In this document: positions 49,089-57,100 of the stretch, piece by piece
How the letters are laid out: each line of letters starts with the position of its first letter
How positions within the stretch are numbered: position 1 is the stretch's first letter
Translations under genes and position numbers: made by a program
Origin: Streptomyces sp. JH34
Lineage (GTDB): Bacteria; Actinomycetota; Actinomycetes; Streptomycetales; Streptomycetaceae
Assembly (NCBI RefSeq): GCF_029428875.1
Contig: NZ_JAJSOO010000001.1
Span: 5,704,001-5,768,000, forward strand
Direction: 5' to 3'
DNA length: 64,000 bases
The notes under the pieces: model-generated
The model's input: only the letters and a program-made list of their open reading frames with translations
What the model was told of the DNA's origin: nothing
Databases searched by the model: none

Positions 49089-50423
49089 ATGAACATCTCG
49101 AAGACGCTCCGGGGGCGCGCCGCGACCGCGGTGTCCCTCACCGCGGTCCTGGCGCTCGGTGCCACCGCCTGCGGTGACGACGGCAGCAGCTCGGGCACGG
49201 AGGGCAGCGGGAAGGGCGAGATCACCTTCTGGGACAACAACGGTGGCCCGCGCACCGCCATATGGACCGAGATCATCAAGGACTTCGAGAAGAAGAACCC
49301 GGACATCAAGGTCAAGTACGTCCCGATCCCGATCGCCGACGTCCAGTCCAAGTACGACACGGCCATCGCCGGCGGCGGCCTGCCCGACGTGGGCGGTGTC
49401 GGCACCGCGTACCTCGCCAACATGGTGTCCCAGGAAGCCCTGGCGCCGATCAGCAAGCGGCTGGACAAGTCACCGCTGAAGGGCAAACTCGTCGAGAGCA
49501 TGGTCGAGAGCGTCAGATCCGCGGCCGGCCGGGGGGACGACATGTACACCGTGCCGACCTCCGCGAACAACGGAGCGCTCTGGTACCGCACCGACCTGTT
49601 CGAGCAGGCCGGCCTCGAGGCGCCGACCACCTGGCCCAAGTTCTACGAGGCCGCCGACAAGCTCACCGACGCGAAGAGCAACAAGTTCGGCTACACGATC
49701 CGCGGCGGCGCGGGCTCCATCGCCCAGGCCCTGGACGCGATCTACGGCCAGACCGGGCTGACGGAGTTCTGGGACGGCGAGAAGACCACCCTCAACGACC
49801 CGAAGAACGTCGCCGCGCTGGAGAAGTACGCCGCCCTCTTCAAGAAGACGACACCGGCCGCCGACGTCAACAACGACTTCACCAAGATGGTCGCCCAGTG
49901 GGACACCGGCACCATCGGGATGCTCAGCCACAACCTCGGCTCCTACCAGGACCACCTGAAGGCGCTGGGCGAGGACAAGTTCGCCGGCATACCCGCGCCC
50001 ATCGGCGAGGGCGGCACACGTGTCCAGGTCTCCAACCCCGTCGACGGCCTCGGCCTGTTCCGGTCCAGCAAGAACAAGAACGCGGCCTGGAAGTTCATCG
50101 AGTTCGCCGCCTCCCACGAGTCGAACAGCAAGTGGAACGAGTCCGCGGGAGCCATCCCGGCCAACACCGAGGCGGCCAAGGACCCGTGGATCTCCGAGTC
50201 CGAGCCGACCGCGCTCGCCGCGAAGGCACTCACCGACGGCTCCACCAAGATCGTCGACCTGCCGTACTACCTGCCCGACTGGAACAACATCAGCAAGGCC
50301 GACAACGAGCCCGAGTTCCAGAAGCTGCTCCTCGGCAAGGTCACGGCCAAGGCCTTCCTTGACAAGATGGCCGACGAGCTGAACGCCGCCCAGAAGGAGT
50401 GGAAGGAACTGGGCAACGGCTGA
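49089..50423 (+). CDS. Sugar-binding lipoprotein of ABC transporter
   Basis: 444 residues from ATG with AGAGAAGAG upstream. Lipoprotein signal peptide and lipobox ATAC (Cys at about 28), then a Gly/Ser linker and a type 1 extracellular solute-binding domain: EITFWDNNGGPRTAIWTEII, GGLPDVGGVGTAYLANMVSQ, YTVPTSANNGALWYRTDLFE and MVAQWDTGTIGMLSHNLGS. It is the probable binding component for the permeases at 43434-45286, from which it is separated by three catabolic genes and 190 bp (48898-49088, no gene seen). Confidence 0.93.
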   Translation: MNISKTLRGRAATAVSLTAVLALGATACGDDGSSSGTEGSGKGEITFWDNNGGPRTAIWTEIIKDFEKKNPDIKVKYVPIPIADVQSKYDTAIAGGGLPDVGGVGTAYLANMVSQEALAPISKRLDKSPLKGKLVESMVESVRSAAGRGDDMYTVPTSANNGALWYRTDLFEQAGLEAPTTWPKFYEAADKLTDAKSNKFGYTIRGGAGSIAQALDAIYGQTGLTEFWDGEKTTLNDPKNVAALEKYAALFKKTTPAADVNNDFTKMVAQWDTGTIGMLSHNLGSYQDHLKALGEDKFAGIPAPIGEGGTRVQVSNPVDGLGLFRSSKNKNAAWKFIEFAASHESNSKWNESAGAIPANTEAAKDPWISESEPTALAAKALTDGSTKIVDLPYYLPDWNNISKADNEPEFQKLLLGKVTAKAFLDKMADELNAAQKEWKELGNG

Positions 50424-50549
50424 CCCGGTCGTCACCACGGCCGACACCCCGATGACCGGGGGGCCGGCGGCGGTCCGGGTCGCACCCCGCCGCCGGTCCC
50501 CCTCCCACGCACCACCTCCCGCGTGTCCTCCGAGAGAGGCAGTCATCCT

Positions 50550-51374
50550 GTGTCACTCACCCGCAGACGGACGGCAGCCGCGCTCCTCGCGCTGCCCCTC
50601 GCCCTCAGCGCCACCCCCGCACTCGCCCACGGTGGCGGGGGCAGGCCCCGGCCCCGGACGCTCCACATCGCGGGCGACTCCACGGCTGCGCAGAAGTACG
50701 CCGGCGCCGCGCCCGAGACCGGCTGGGGCATGGCCCTGCCCTTCTTCCTCGGCCGCTCCCTCACCGTGGCCAACCACGCGGTGAACGGACGGAGTTCCAA
50801 GAGCTTCATCGACGAGGGCCGCCTCACCGCCCTGCTGGACGGCGTCCGCCCGGGCGATCTCGTCCTCATCCAGTTCGGCCACAACGACGAGAAGACCGAG
50901 GACCCCGCCCGGGGCACCGACCCGTACACCACCTACCAGGAGTACCTGCGCCAGTACGTCGAGGGCGCCCGGTCCCGGAGCGCGGAGCCCGTCCTGCTCA
51001 CCCCGGTCGAGCGCCGCCGCTTCGCCGACGACGGCACCGCGAAGCCCACCCACGGCGAGTACCCCGCCGCCATGCGCGCGCTGGCCTCCGAGGAGGGCGT
51101 CACCCTGCTCGACCTGCAGGCGCTCTCCCTCGCCCGCTGGCAGGAGCTCGGCCCCGACGGGACCCTGGCGTACTTCAACTGGCTGGAGCCCGGCGAGTCG
51201 CCGAACTACCCCGACGGCAAGCAGGACAACACCCACTTCCGGCCCGACGGAGCCGTCGAGGTGGCCAGGACCACGGCCCGCGCCCTGCGGGACGCGCGCA
51301 CGCTCGCCCCGCGCGACCTGCGCCGCCTCGACGAGCCGGTGCCCGGCTCGTGGATCACCTGGCCGCAGGCCTGA
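50550..51374 (+). CDS. Secreted rhamnogalacturonan acetylesterase (SGNH/GDSL)
   Basis: 274 residues from GTG. Signal peptide LTRRRTAAALLALPLALSA with a TPALAHG cleavage region. SGNH blocks: LHIAGDSTAAQKY (nucleophile Ser), VNGRSSKSFIDEG (Gly block), LIQFGHNDEKTEDP (Asn block) and GKQDNTHFRPDGA (catalytic Asp/His). This block set fits carbohydrate esterase 12, which removes acetyl groups from the rhamnogalacturonan backbone of pectin. First of the extracellular pectinase series, 76 bp before the PL1 gene on the same strand. Confidence 0.9.
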   Translation: MSLTRRRTAAALLALPLALSATPALAHGGGGRPRPRTLHIAGDSTAAQKYAGAAPETGWGMALPFFLGRSLTVANHAVNGRSSKSFIDEGRLTALLDGVRPGDLVLIQFGHNDEKTEDPARGTDPYTTYQEYLRQYVEGARSRSAEPVLLTPVERRRFADDGTAKPTHGEYPAAMRALASEEGVTLLDLQALSLARWQELGPDGTLAYFNWLEPGESPNYPDGKQDNTHFRPDGAVEVARTTARALRDARTLAPRDLRRLDEPVPGSWITWPQA

Positions 51375-51451
51375 TCCCCTCCGCACCTCCCGGGCGCCGC
51401 CTTCCCCCGCTCACCCGAGCACCTTCCGCGTACGACAGACAAGGATCAGCC

Positions 51452-52780
51452 ATGCCCGCACGCATGAGACACGTCCGCGCCATCGCCGTGGTGACGGGCG
51501 TCACCTCGCTCGCCCTCGCCGTGAGCGTCCCCGCCCAGGCCGCCACCCACCACGGCAGGGGCATCGAGCGCTCCGTCCTCCCCGCCGGTGACGGCTGGGC
51601 CTCCGCCGACGGCTCCACCACCGGCGGCGCGGCCGCCACCCCGGAGCACGTGTACACCGTCACCAACCGGGCCGAGCTCATCGCCGCCTTCGAGGACGCG
51701 GGGGACGCGCCCAAGATCGTCAGGATCGCCGGTACCGTCCACGGCAACTCCGACGCCGCCGGCACTCCGATCGGCTGTGAGGCGTACCAGCAGGACGGCT
51801 ACACCCTGGAGAAGTACCTCGCCGCCTACGACCCGGCCGTATGGGGCACGGACGAGGTCCCGGCGGGCCCGCTGGAGGACGCACGGGCCGCGTCCGCGAA
51901 GCTGCAGGCGGCGGCGGTCAACGTCAACGTCCCCTCCAACACCACGCTCGTAGGCGTCGGCAGGGACGCCACGATCGTCGGCGCCAGCCTCCAGGTGAAG
52001 AACGTCTCCAACGTCATCGTCCGCAACATCGCGTTCGAGGACACCTACGACTGCTTCCCCCAGTGGGACCCCACCGACGGTGACCAGGGCGCCTGGAACT
52101 CCGAGTACGACAACCTCGTCGTGTACGGCTCCAGGCACGTCTGGGTCGACCACAACACGTTCAGCGACGGCGACCGGCCCGACGCCGGGCAGCCCTCCTA
52201 CTTCGGCCAGATCTACCAGCAGCACGACGGCCTCTTCGACATCGTGCGCGGCGCCGACCTCGTCACCGTCTCGTGGAACGTCCTCAAGGACCACGACAAG
52301 ACGATGCTCATCGGCAACAGCGACGGCGCCGGCGCGAGCGACCGGGGCAAGCTCCGCGTCACGCTGCACCACAACCTCTTCAAGGACGTGAAGGAGCGCG
52401 CGCCCCGAGTCCGCTTCGGGCAGGTCGACTCGTACAACAACCACTTCGTCGCCACGACGGGCGCCGCCTACGGCTACACCTACGGCATCGGTGCCGAGTC
52501 CAAGCTCGTCGCCGAGTCCAACGCGTTCACGCTCGGATCCGGTTTCGACCGGGCGAAGATCCTGAAGAAGTGGTCCGAGTCCTCCCTCACGGCGGGGAAC
52601 AACTACGTCAACGGGCGCAAGACCGACCTGATCGCCGTCCACAACGCGGGCGTGCCCGCCGAACAGCTCACCGAGGGCGCCGGCTGGACCCCGACGCTGC
52701 GCACCGAGGTCAGCCACCCCCTCGTCGTCCCGCTCCTGGTGGGCCTCGGAGCGGGCGCCGGCAAGCCGCTGGTCCGCTGA
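51452..52780 (+). CDS. Secreted pectate lyase, polysaccharide lyase family 1
   Basis: 442 residues from ATG. Sec signal MRHVRAIAVVTGVTSLALAV ending VPAQAATHH. Right-handed beta-helix with PL1 hallmarks: NTTLVGVGRDATIVGASLQV, VIVRNIAFEDTYDCFPQWDP, HVWVDHNTFSDG, DGLFDIVRGADLVTVSWNV, LRVTLHHNLFKDV and KERAPRVRFGQVDSYNN, the last with the catalytic Arg. It cleaves polygalacturonate by calcium-dependent beta-elimination. A two-part hairpin follows the gene. Confidence 0.93.
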   Translation: MPARMRHVRAIAVVTGVTSLALAVSVPAQAATHHGRGIERSVLPAGDGWASADGSTTGGAAATPEHVYTVTNRAELIAAFEDAGDAPKIVRIAGTVHGNSDAAGTPIGCEAYQQDGYTLEKYLAAYDPAVWGTDEVPAGPLEDARAASAKLQAAAVNVNVPSNTTLVGVGRDATIVGASLQVKNVSNVIVRNIAFEDTYDCFPQWDPTDGDQGAWNSEYDNLVVYGSRHVWVDHNTFSDGDRPDAGQPSYFGQIYQQHDGLFDIVRGADLVTVSWNVLKDHDKTMLIGNSDGAGASDRGKLRVTLHHNLFKDVKERAPRVRFGQVDSYNNHFVATTGAAYGYTYGIGAESKLVAESNAFTLGSGFDRAKILKKWSESSLTAGNNYVNGRKTDLIAVHNAGVPAEQLTEGAGWTPTLRTEVSHPLVVPLLVGLGAGAGKPLVR

Positions 52781-52794
52781 CCCACCCCCGTACC

Positions 52795-52847
52795 GGCCGG
52801 AGCGGCACCGCACGCTCTCCCACACCCCGGAGAGCGCCGCTCCGGCC
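52795..52847 (+). terminator. Two-part hairpin after PL1 pectate lyase
   Basis: Outer arms GGCCGGAGCGG and CCGCTCCGGCC, inner arms GCTCTCC and GGAGAGC. It separates PL1 from the pectinesterase gene into probable distinct transcripts. Confidence 0.65.
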
Positions 52848-52875
52848 CCACCATCCCCGCAGAAGGAGTACCGCC

Positions 52876-53979
52876 ATGCCCAGCAGACGCAGCGCGCTGA
52901 CCCTGCTCGCGGGGGCGGGCGCCGCCCTCGCCCTCGGCACACCCGCCGCCCACGCACGGCCCGCCCGCGCCCGCCCCTTCGGCCGCTACGGCTCGCCCTC
53001 CCGCCGGCTCGACGCCCTGACGCTGTACGTCGACCCCCACGGCAGGGGCGACCACACCGACGTGCGGTCCGCCGTCGAGGCCGCGTCAGGAACCGGCCAC
53101 ACCCTGGTCCTCGCCCCCGGCACCTACCGCGGCACGGTCCTCGTCACCGCGGACCGGGCCGGGCTCACGCTGATCGGCGCGAGCGGCGACCCCCGCGACA
53201 CCGTCATCGTCCACGACAACGCGGCCGGTACGCCCAAGCCCGACGGCTCCGGCACCCACGGCACCAGCGGATCGGCCACGGTCACCGTGCAGGCCGCCGA
53301 CTTCACCGCCCGCGACGTGACCTTCGCCAACGACTGGCTGCGCTCCGACAACCCGGAGTACACCGGCACCCAGGCCGTCGCGATCAAGGTGCAGGGCGAC
53401 CGCTCGGCCTTCTACGGCTGCCGCTTCCTCGGCCACCAGGACACCCTGTACGCCGACTCCTCCGCCCTCACCGCCTTCGCCCGCCAGTACTACCGCGACT
53501 GCTACGTGGAGGGCGACGTCGACTTCGTCTTCGGCCGCGCCACCGCCGTCTTCGACGGCTGCCACTTCCGCGCCCTGAACCGCACCGACCTCGCCTCCGC
53601 CCCCTACGGCTTCGTCTTCGCGCCCAGCACCGCCGGAGCCAACCCGCGCGGCTACCTGGTCCTGCGCTCCCGGGTCACCAGCACCGCCCCCGACGCGTAC
53701 TACAAGCTGGCCCGCCCCTGGGTGCCCTCCTCCGACCTGACCGCACACCCGATGCTGACCGTCCGCGACAGCCACCTCGGCGCCGGCGTCGACGCGGTCA
53801 CGCCGTACGGCACGATGTCCGCGGGCTTCCCCTGGCAGGACCAGCGCTTCGCCGAGTACCGCAACACCGGTCCCGGCGCGCGCGTCACCGTCCCCGGCAA
53901 CCGCCCGCAGCTCACCGCGTCCGAGGCCCGCGCGCACACCCCGGCCGACTGGCTCGGCGACTGGCACCCCCGCGCGTGA
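52876..53979 (+). CDS. Secreted pectinesterase, carbohydrate esterase family 8
   Basis: 367 residues from ATG with AGAAGGAG upstream. Signal MPSRRSALTLLAGAGAALAL ending TPAAHA, possibly Tat-like (SRRSAL). CE8 motifs: TLYVDPHGRGDHTDVRSAVE, GTQAVAIKVQGDRSAFY, GHQDTLYAD with catalytic Asp, EGDVDFVFGRATAVF with the nucleophile Asp, and LARPWVPSS. It removes methyl esters from homogalacturonan, making substrate for the pectate lyases. Its stop overlaps a truncated esterase frame (GTGA). Confidence 0.93.
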   Translation: MPSRRSALTLLAGAGAALALGTPAAHARPARARPFGRYGSPSRRLDALTLYVDPHGRGDHTDVRSAVEAASGTGHTLVLAPGTYRGTVLVTADRAGLTLIGASGDPRDTVIVHDNAAGTPKPDGSGTHGTSGSATVTVQAADFTARDVTFANDWLRSDNPEYTGTQAVAIKVQGDRSAFYGCRFLGHQDTLYADSSALTAFARQYYRDCYVEGDVDFVFGRATAVFDGCHFRALNRTDLASAPYGFVFAPSTAGANPRGYLVLRSRVTSTAPDAYYKLARPWVPSSDLTAHPMLTVRDSHLGAGVDAVTPYGTMSAGFPWQDQRFAEYRNTGPGARVTVPGNRPQLTASEARAHTPADWLGDWHPRA

Positions 53980-54266
53980 ACCTGGGGATCACCCGGCGGG
54001 TGCTCCCCGCCTTCCACCGCCGGCTCGACATCCCGGACGTGGCGTCGCTCGCCGCCCCCAAGCCCGCGCTGTTCCACGCCGGCGGCAGGGACCACCTCTT
54101 CCCGGAGGCGGGGGTGGAGTCGGCGTACGCCACGCTGCGCGCGGTCTGGGAGTCGCAGGGAGCGGGCGACCGGCTGACCACCCGCGTGTGGCCCGACACC
54201 GGCCACGCCTTCACCTCGGCGATGCAGGCCGAGGTGTACACCTGGCTGGACGTCTGGCTCGGCTGA
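53976..54266 (+). pseudogene. C-terminal remnant of an alpha/beta-hydrolase (acetylxylan-esterase-like)
   Basis: 96 residues from a GTG overlapping the pectinesterase stop. It matches only the end of a bacterial acetyl esterase/dienelactone-hydrolase-type protein: VLPAFHRRLDIPDVASLAAP, then HAGGRDHLFPEAGVES (late Asp of the triad), VWPDTGHAFTSAMQAEVYTW with the catalytic His, and WLDVWLG. The nucleophile Ser elbow and oxyanion part are absent and are not present in other frames upstream, which are occupied by pectinesterase. Probably a deletion product; translation as a coupled fragment is possible. Confidence 0.7.
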
Positions 54267-54380
54267 GACCGGACGGGGCCCGGGACGCGACCGGCCGGGC
54301 CCGGAGCAGCGCCGGCACCATGCGGCTCCGCACGCTCCCCGAGGGCGCGGACCGGCTGACCGGGGCGCGGCGGACATGAC

Positions 54381-54416
54381 GCGGGGGCGCGGACACCACG
54401 GTGTCCGCGCCCCCGC
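54381..54416. terminator. Bidirectional perfect hairpin
   Basis: Perfect 17-bp arms GCGGGGGCGCGGACACC and GGTGTCCGCGCCCCCGC with a 2-nt centre, between the esterase remnant and the converging PL3 gene. Confidence 0.85.
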
Positions 54417-54427
54417 ACCGCTACCTC

Positions 54428-55261
54428 CTAGTCGTAGCTGAGGTCCGACGCGGTGTAGCGGCAGTACGTGCCGTCCGGGCCGCTGCCCGTCTCCTTCGGC
54501 TCCGCACCGGTGTTGTTGCCGGTGTAGCGGACGCACGGCTTGATCTTCTTGCTGCTGTCACCGTGGATCCGCACCGACCGCAGCGCGGCCGTGTCCCCGT
54601 AGTTGGTGTTGATGCCGACCAGGGACTTGCCCGGCGCCGTGATGTCGACGTCGTTCACGATGATCTCGCGCTTGTACTGCTTGGAGCAGTTGCCGCAGGA
54701 CCGGACGAGCTTGCCGAAGTCCGCCACCTGGAACTTCGTGACGACCAGCTTGCCCGCGCCGTTGAACTGGAAGACCTTGTCGGAGGCCTTCTTGGCGCCG
54801 CCGCCGTACACCGTGTAGACGGATCCGGTCGACGTGCCCTTGAAGGACGCGGCGTCCTCGCCGACGTCCTCCCACCAGACGTTCTGGATGGTGCAGCTGC
54901 CGGAGCAGTGCACGCCGTCGGCGGCGGGCGAGCCCAGGATGACGTTCTTGAGGGTGGCTCCGTCGGCCAGCTTGAAGATCGGGTCCTGGCCCTCGTCCTG
55001 GCCGTCCCCGCCGAGGTCGCCGCTCCCGTAGAAGCGCTTCAGCGATCCGTCGTACGTCCCCGAGACCTCGATGGTCTTCGAGACGGCCTGCTTGCCGGTG
55101 GCACTGGGCCAGGCGGGTACCGCGGCCGTCGCCGCGCCCGCCGGCTGCAGCATCACGTTGGTGGCCAGAGCGGCGCCGGTGAGACCCAGGGCCGCGGTGA
55201 GGGCGGCGGCCATACGGCGCTTGCCGGGCCTGCGCCGGTGGGTGTGCGCTCGTTCGCTCAT
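54428..55261 (-). CDS. Secreted pectate lyase, polysaccharide lyase family 3
   Basis: 277 residues from ATG. The twin-Arg-like basic leader RRRPGKRRMAAALTAALGL and a hydrophobic core end near PAGAATAA. PL3 beta-helix features: TIEVSGTYDGSLKRFYG, DEGQDPIFKLADGATLKNVI, GVHCSGSCTIQNVWWEDVGE, DAASFKG and a Cys-rich CGNCSKQYKREIIVNDV loop. The upstream ~22 residues of the open frame are not signal-like, so this ATG is chosen. A second pectate lyase with a different fold family from the PL1 enzyme, on the opposite strand with its own promoter in 55262-55395. Confidence 0.92.
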   Translation of the reverse strand: MSERAHTHRRRPGKRRMAAALTAALGLTGAALATNVMLQPAGAATAAVPAWPSATGKQAVSKTIEVSGTYDGSLKRFYGSGDLGGDGQDEGQDPIFKLADGATLKNVILGSPAADGVHCSGSCTIQNVWWEDVGEDAASFKGTSTGSVYTVYGGGAKKASDKVFQFNGAGKLVVTKFQVADFGKLVRSCGNCSKQYKREIIVNDVDITAPGKSLVGINTNYGDTAALRSVRIHGDSSKKIKPCVRYTGNNTGAEPKETGSGPDGTYCRYTASDLSYD

Positions 55262-55395
55262 GTCTGTGGTCCCGTTTCCTAGGGGGTGGGGGAGTGTGTC
55301 GCGCTCTTGGGTCGCCGCCGCCCCGGAAAGGGTTGCCGTGTCCGCGGTCTCTTTTTTCCGCGCGGGCCCGCCGGCCTGCCACCGCCGCCGTGCGC

Positions 55396-56121
55396 TCAAC
55401 GCGTCCGCGTGAAGTCCCCGCCCACCGCGACCTGTTCACCCGCCGCACGCGCGCGTGCCGTGTAGTCGTCCCGCCCGGTGTCGCGGTCGCCCTCCGTGTG
55501 GTTGTACTGCCCCGCGAAGGTGTGCGTACCCGCCGGCACGCTCCGTCCCGGCTTCAGGGACCAGCGGTAGACGAGGAAGCCGTCCTCCTCGCGTGCCGAG
55601 GACGCGAACTCCCCCTCCGGCAGGGAGCGCCAGGATCCGGTGGTGTTCACCCCGCCGTTGAGCGCGATCCGGAGCTCGACGGTGAGCGTGGACAGCGGCG
55701 CGGTCGTCTTCACCGTCACCTCGCTCTGCGCCCAGTAGCTGTTGCTGTCCGGGTCCAGCGAACCGTCCGACCACAGGGGGCCCTTCCCCGCGGGCAGCGC
55801 GCCGCCCCTGTCCGGGGACGACGGCACGGTGCCGGGGGACGCGGGGCCCGGCGACGCGGGGCCCGCGGCCACCTGCTGCCCGCCCTCCGGCTCCTCCCGG
55901 CCGGCGGACGTCACCGCGAACGCACCGGCCGTCAGCACCCCGCACACCGCCACGGTCGCACCGGCCACCCGCAGCCACGGCATCGCCGTCCGAGGCGCGC
56001 GCGCGGCGCGGGCCGGCGGTTCCTCCGCCATGCCGCGCTCGAGCCGGGCCAGCATCCGCGCCCGGTCGGGGCGGTGCGAAGCGGCGGCCGCGCGCAGGCG
56101 CTCCCGCAGGTCCTCGTCCAT
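55396..56121 (-). CDS. Single-pass membrane protein coupled to ECF sigma factor
   Basis: 241 residues from ATG whose A is the last base of the sigma stop (TGATG); GTG one codon earlier is possible. A cytoplasmic ~50 residues (DEDLRERLRAAAASHRPDRA) precedes one transmembrane helix at about 51-70 (VAGATVAVCGVLTAGAFAV), a Pro/Gly linker, and a secreted beta-rich domain with TVKTTAPLSTLTVELRIALN and YRWSLKPGRSVPAGTHTFAG. The topology and coupling are those of an anti-sigma or sigma-regulated sensor, but the zinc HxxxCxxC motif of ZAS anti-sigmas is missing. SigE-type loci in Streptomyces often carry such proteins. Confidence 0.8.
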   Translation of the reverse strand: MDEDLRERLRAAAASHRPDRARMLARLERGMAEEPPARAARAPRTAMPWLRVAGATVAVCGVLTAGAFAVTSAGREEPEGGQQVAAGPASPGPASPGTVPSSPDRGGALPAGKGPLWSDGSLDPDSNSYWAQSEVTVKTTAPLSTLTVELRIALNGGVNTTGSWRSLPEGEFASSAREEDGFLVYRWSLKPGRSVPAGTHTFAGQYNHTEGDRDTGRDDYTARARAAGEQVAVGGDFTRTR

Positions 56122-56693
56122 CACTGCCTTCCTCCGGTGCGCTGCCCGGCGGCCGCCACCTGTACCTGTGCCGCCGTGGTCCCGGGTCCGAGCAGCCGCT
56201 GGAGTTCCGCCACACCGCGCGAGGTCTGGCTCTTCACCGTACCCACCGAGACCCCGAGGACCAGAGCGGTGTCCCGTTCGGACAGGTCGAAGGCGTGCCG
56301 CAGCACGACGCACGCGCGCTTGCGGAACGGCAGTCGGCGCAGGGCCCCTTGGACGTCCACCACGGCCGACACGTCGGGCCCGTCGGCCGCATAGCCGTCC
56401 CCGGCCCCCCGGGGCGCCCAGAACAGGGCGATCCTCCGGCGCTCACGCACCGCGCTGCGGATGCGTGTACGGGCCAGGTTGGCGACGACCCCCCTGGCGT
56501 ACGCCGCCGGGTGATCGGCCCCCCTGACCCGGTCCCAGCGGTGCCAGAGCGCCATGAGCGCGTCGGCCGCCAGGTCGTCCGCCGCATCGGCCTCGCCCGT
56601 CAGCAGATGGGCGAGCCGCGCGAGTTCGGCGTAGTGCGCCTCGAAGAACGCACGGAACTCGGCGGCAGCAGCATCATCCACGACTGTGCCCAC
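56121..56693 (-). CDS. SigE-family ECF RNA polymerase sigma factor
   Basis: 190 residues from GTG with GAAGAGG 5 nt upstream; longer in-frame starts lack a ribosome site. Sigma region 2 includes FRAFFEAHYAELARLAHLLT, GEADAADDLAADALMALWHR and PAAYARGVVANLARTRIRS. Region 4 is LRRLPFRKRACVVLRHAFDL, then SERDTALVLGVSVGTVKSQT with the recognition helix. No extra C-terminal domain. It probably responds to envelope or extracellular signals through the coupled membrane protein. Confidence 0.9.
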   Translation of the reverse strand: MGTVVDDAAAAEFRAFFEAHYAELARLAHLLTGEADAADDLAADALMALWHRWDRVRGADHPAAYARGVVANLARTRIRSAVRERRRIALFWAPRGAGDGYAADGPDVSAVVDVQGALRRLPFRKRACVVLRHAFDLSERDTALVLGVSVGTVKSQTSRGVAELQRLLGPGTTAAQVQVAAAGQRTGGRQ

Positions 56694-57100
56694 GGGTACC
56701 TCTTCTCTGCACGGGGATCCCTGCGCGCTCGAACGGGCTGTGTACGTTCCCAACTCCGTTCGCGGGGCGCGAGCGTACCAATGAGCACCCCGGAAGCGCT
56801 TCGACGCGTGTGCGCCTCCCAGTAAGGCGTAACACGGCGAAAACCTGAACCCCCTTGCGCCGGGTGAAGGACCGGACGCCCGGGGGAGTGACGGCACGCG
56901 CATCCCTGTGTACGTTCCTTTCGCGCCACTGCCGGAGGGCCGGCGGCGCCCCTGGGCATTTCAGGCAAGGCCGTGCGCCGTCCCGGACTCGACACGGCGA
57001 GAACCCGAAATCCCCGTGGCCGGTGAACAATCCGGCTGACCACCGCGTGATCCGCACACCGAGATCCGTACACCGAGATCCCTACACCAGGAGGAGTGTC
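56694..57100. repeat. 407-bp intergenic region with nested repeats
   Basis: No convincing gene. Promoters for the sigma factor (leftward) and purine permease (rightward) must lie here. Imperfect duplication: CTGTGTACGTTCC occurs at 56738 and 56906, and CACGGCGAAAACCTGAAC at 56833 recurs as CACGGCGAGAACCCGAAA at 56993. Three tandem 14-bp units (GTGATCCGCACACC, GAGATCCGTACACC, GAGATCCCTACACC) fill 57047-57088, just before the permease ribosome site GGAGGAG. GAAGCGCTTC, a 10-bp palindrome, lies at 56793. Confidence 0.65.
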
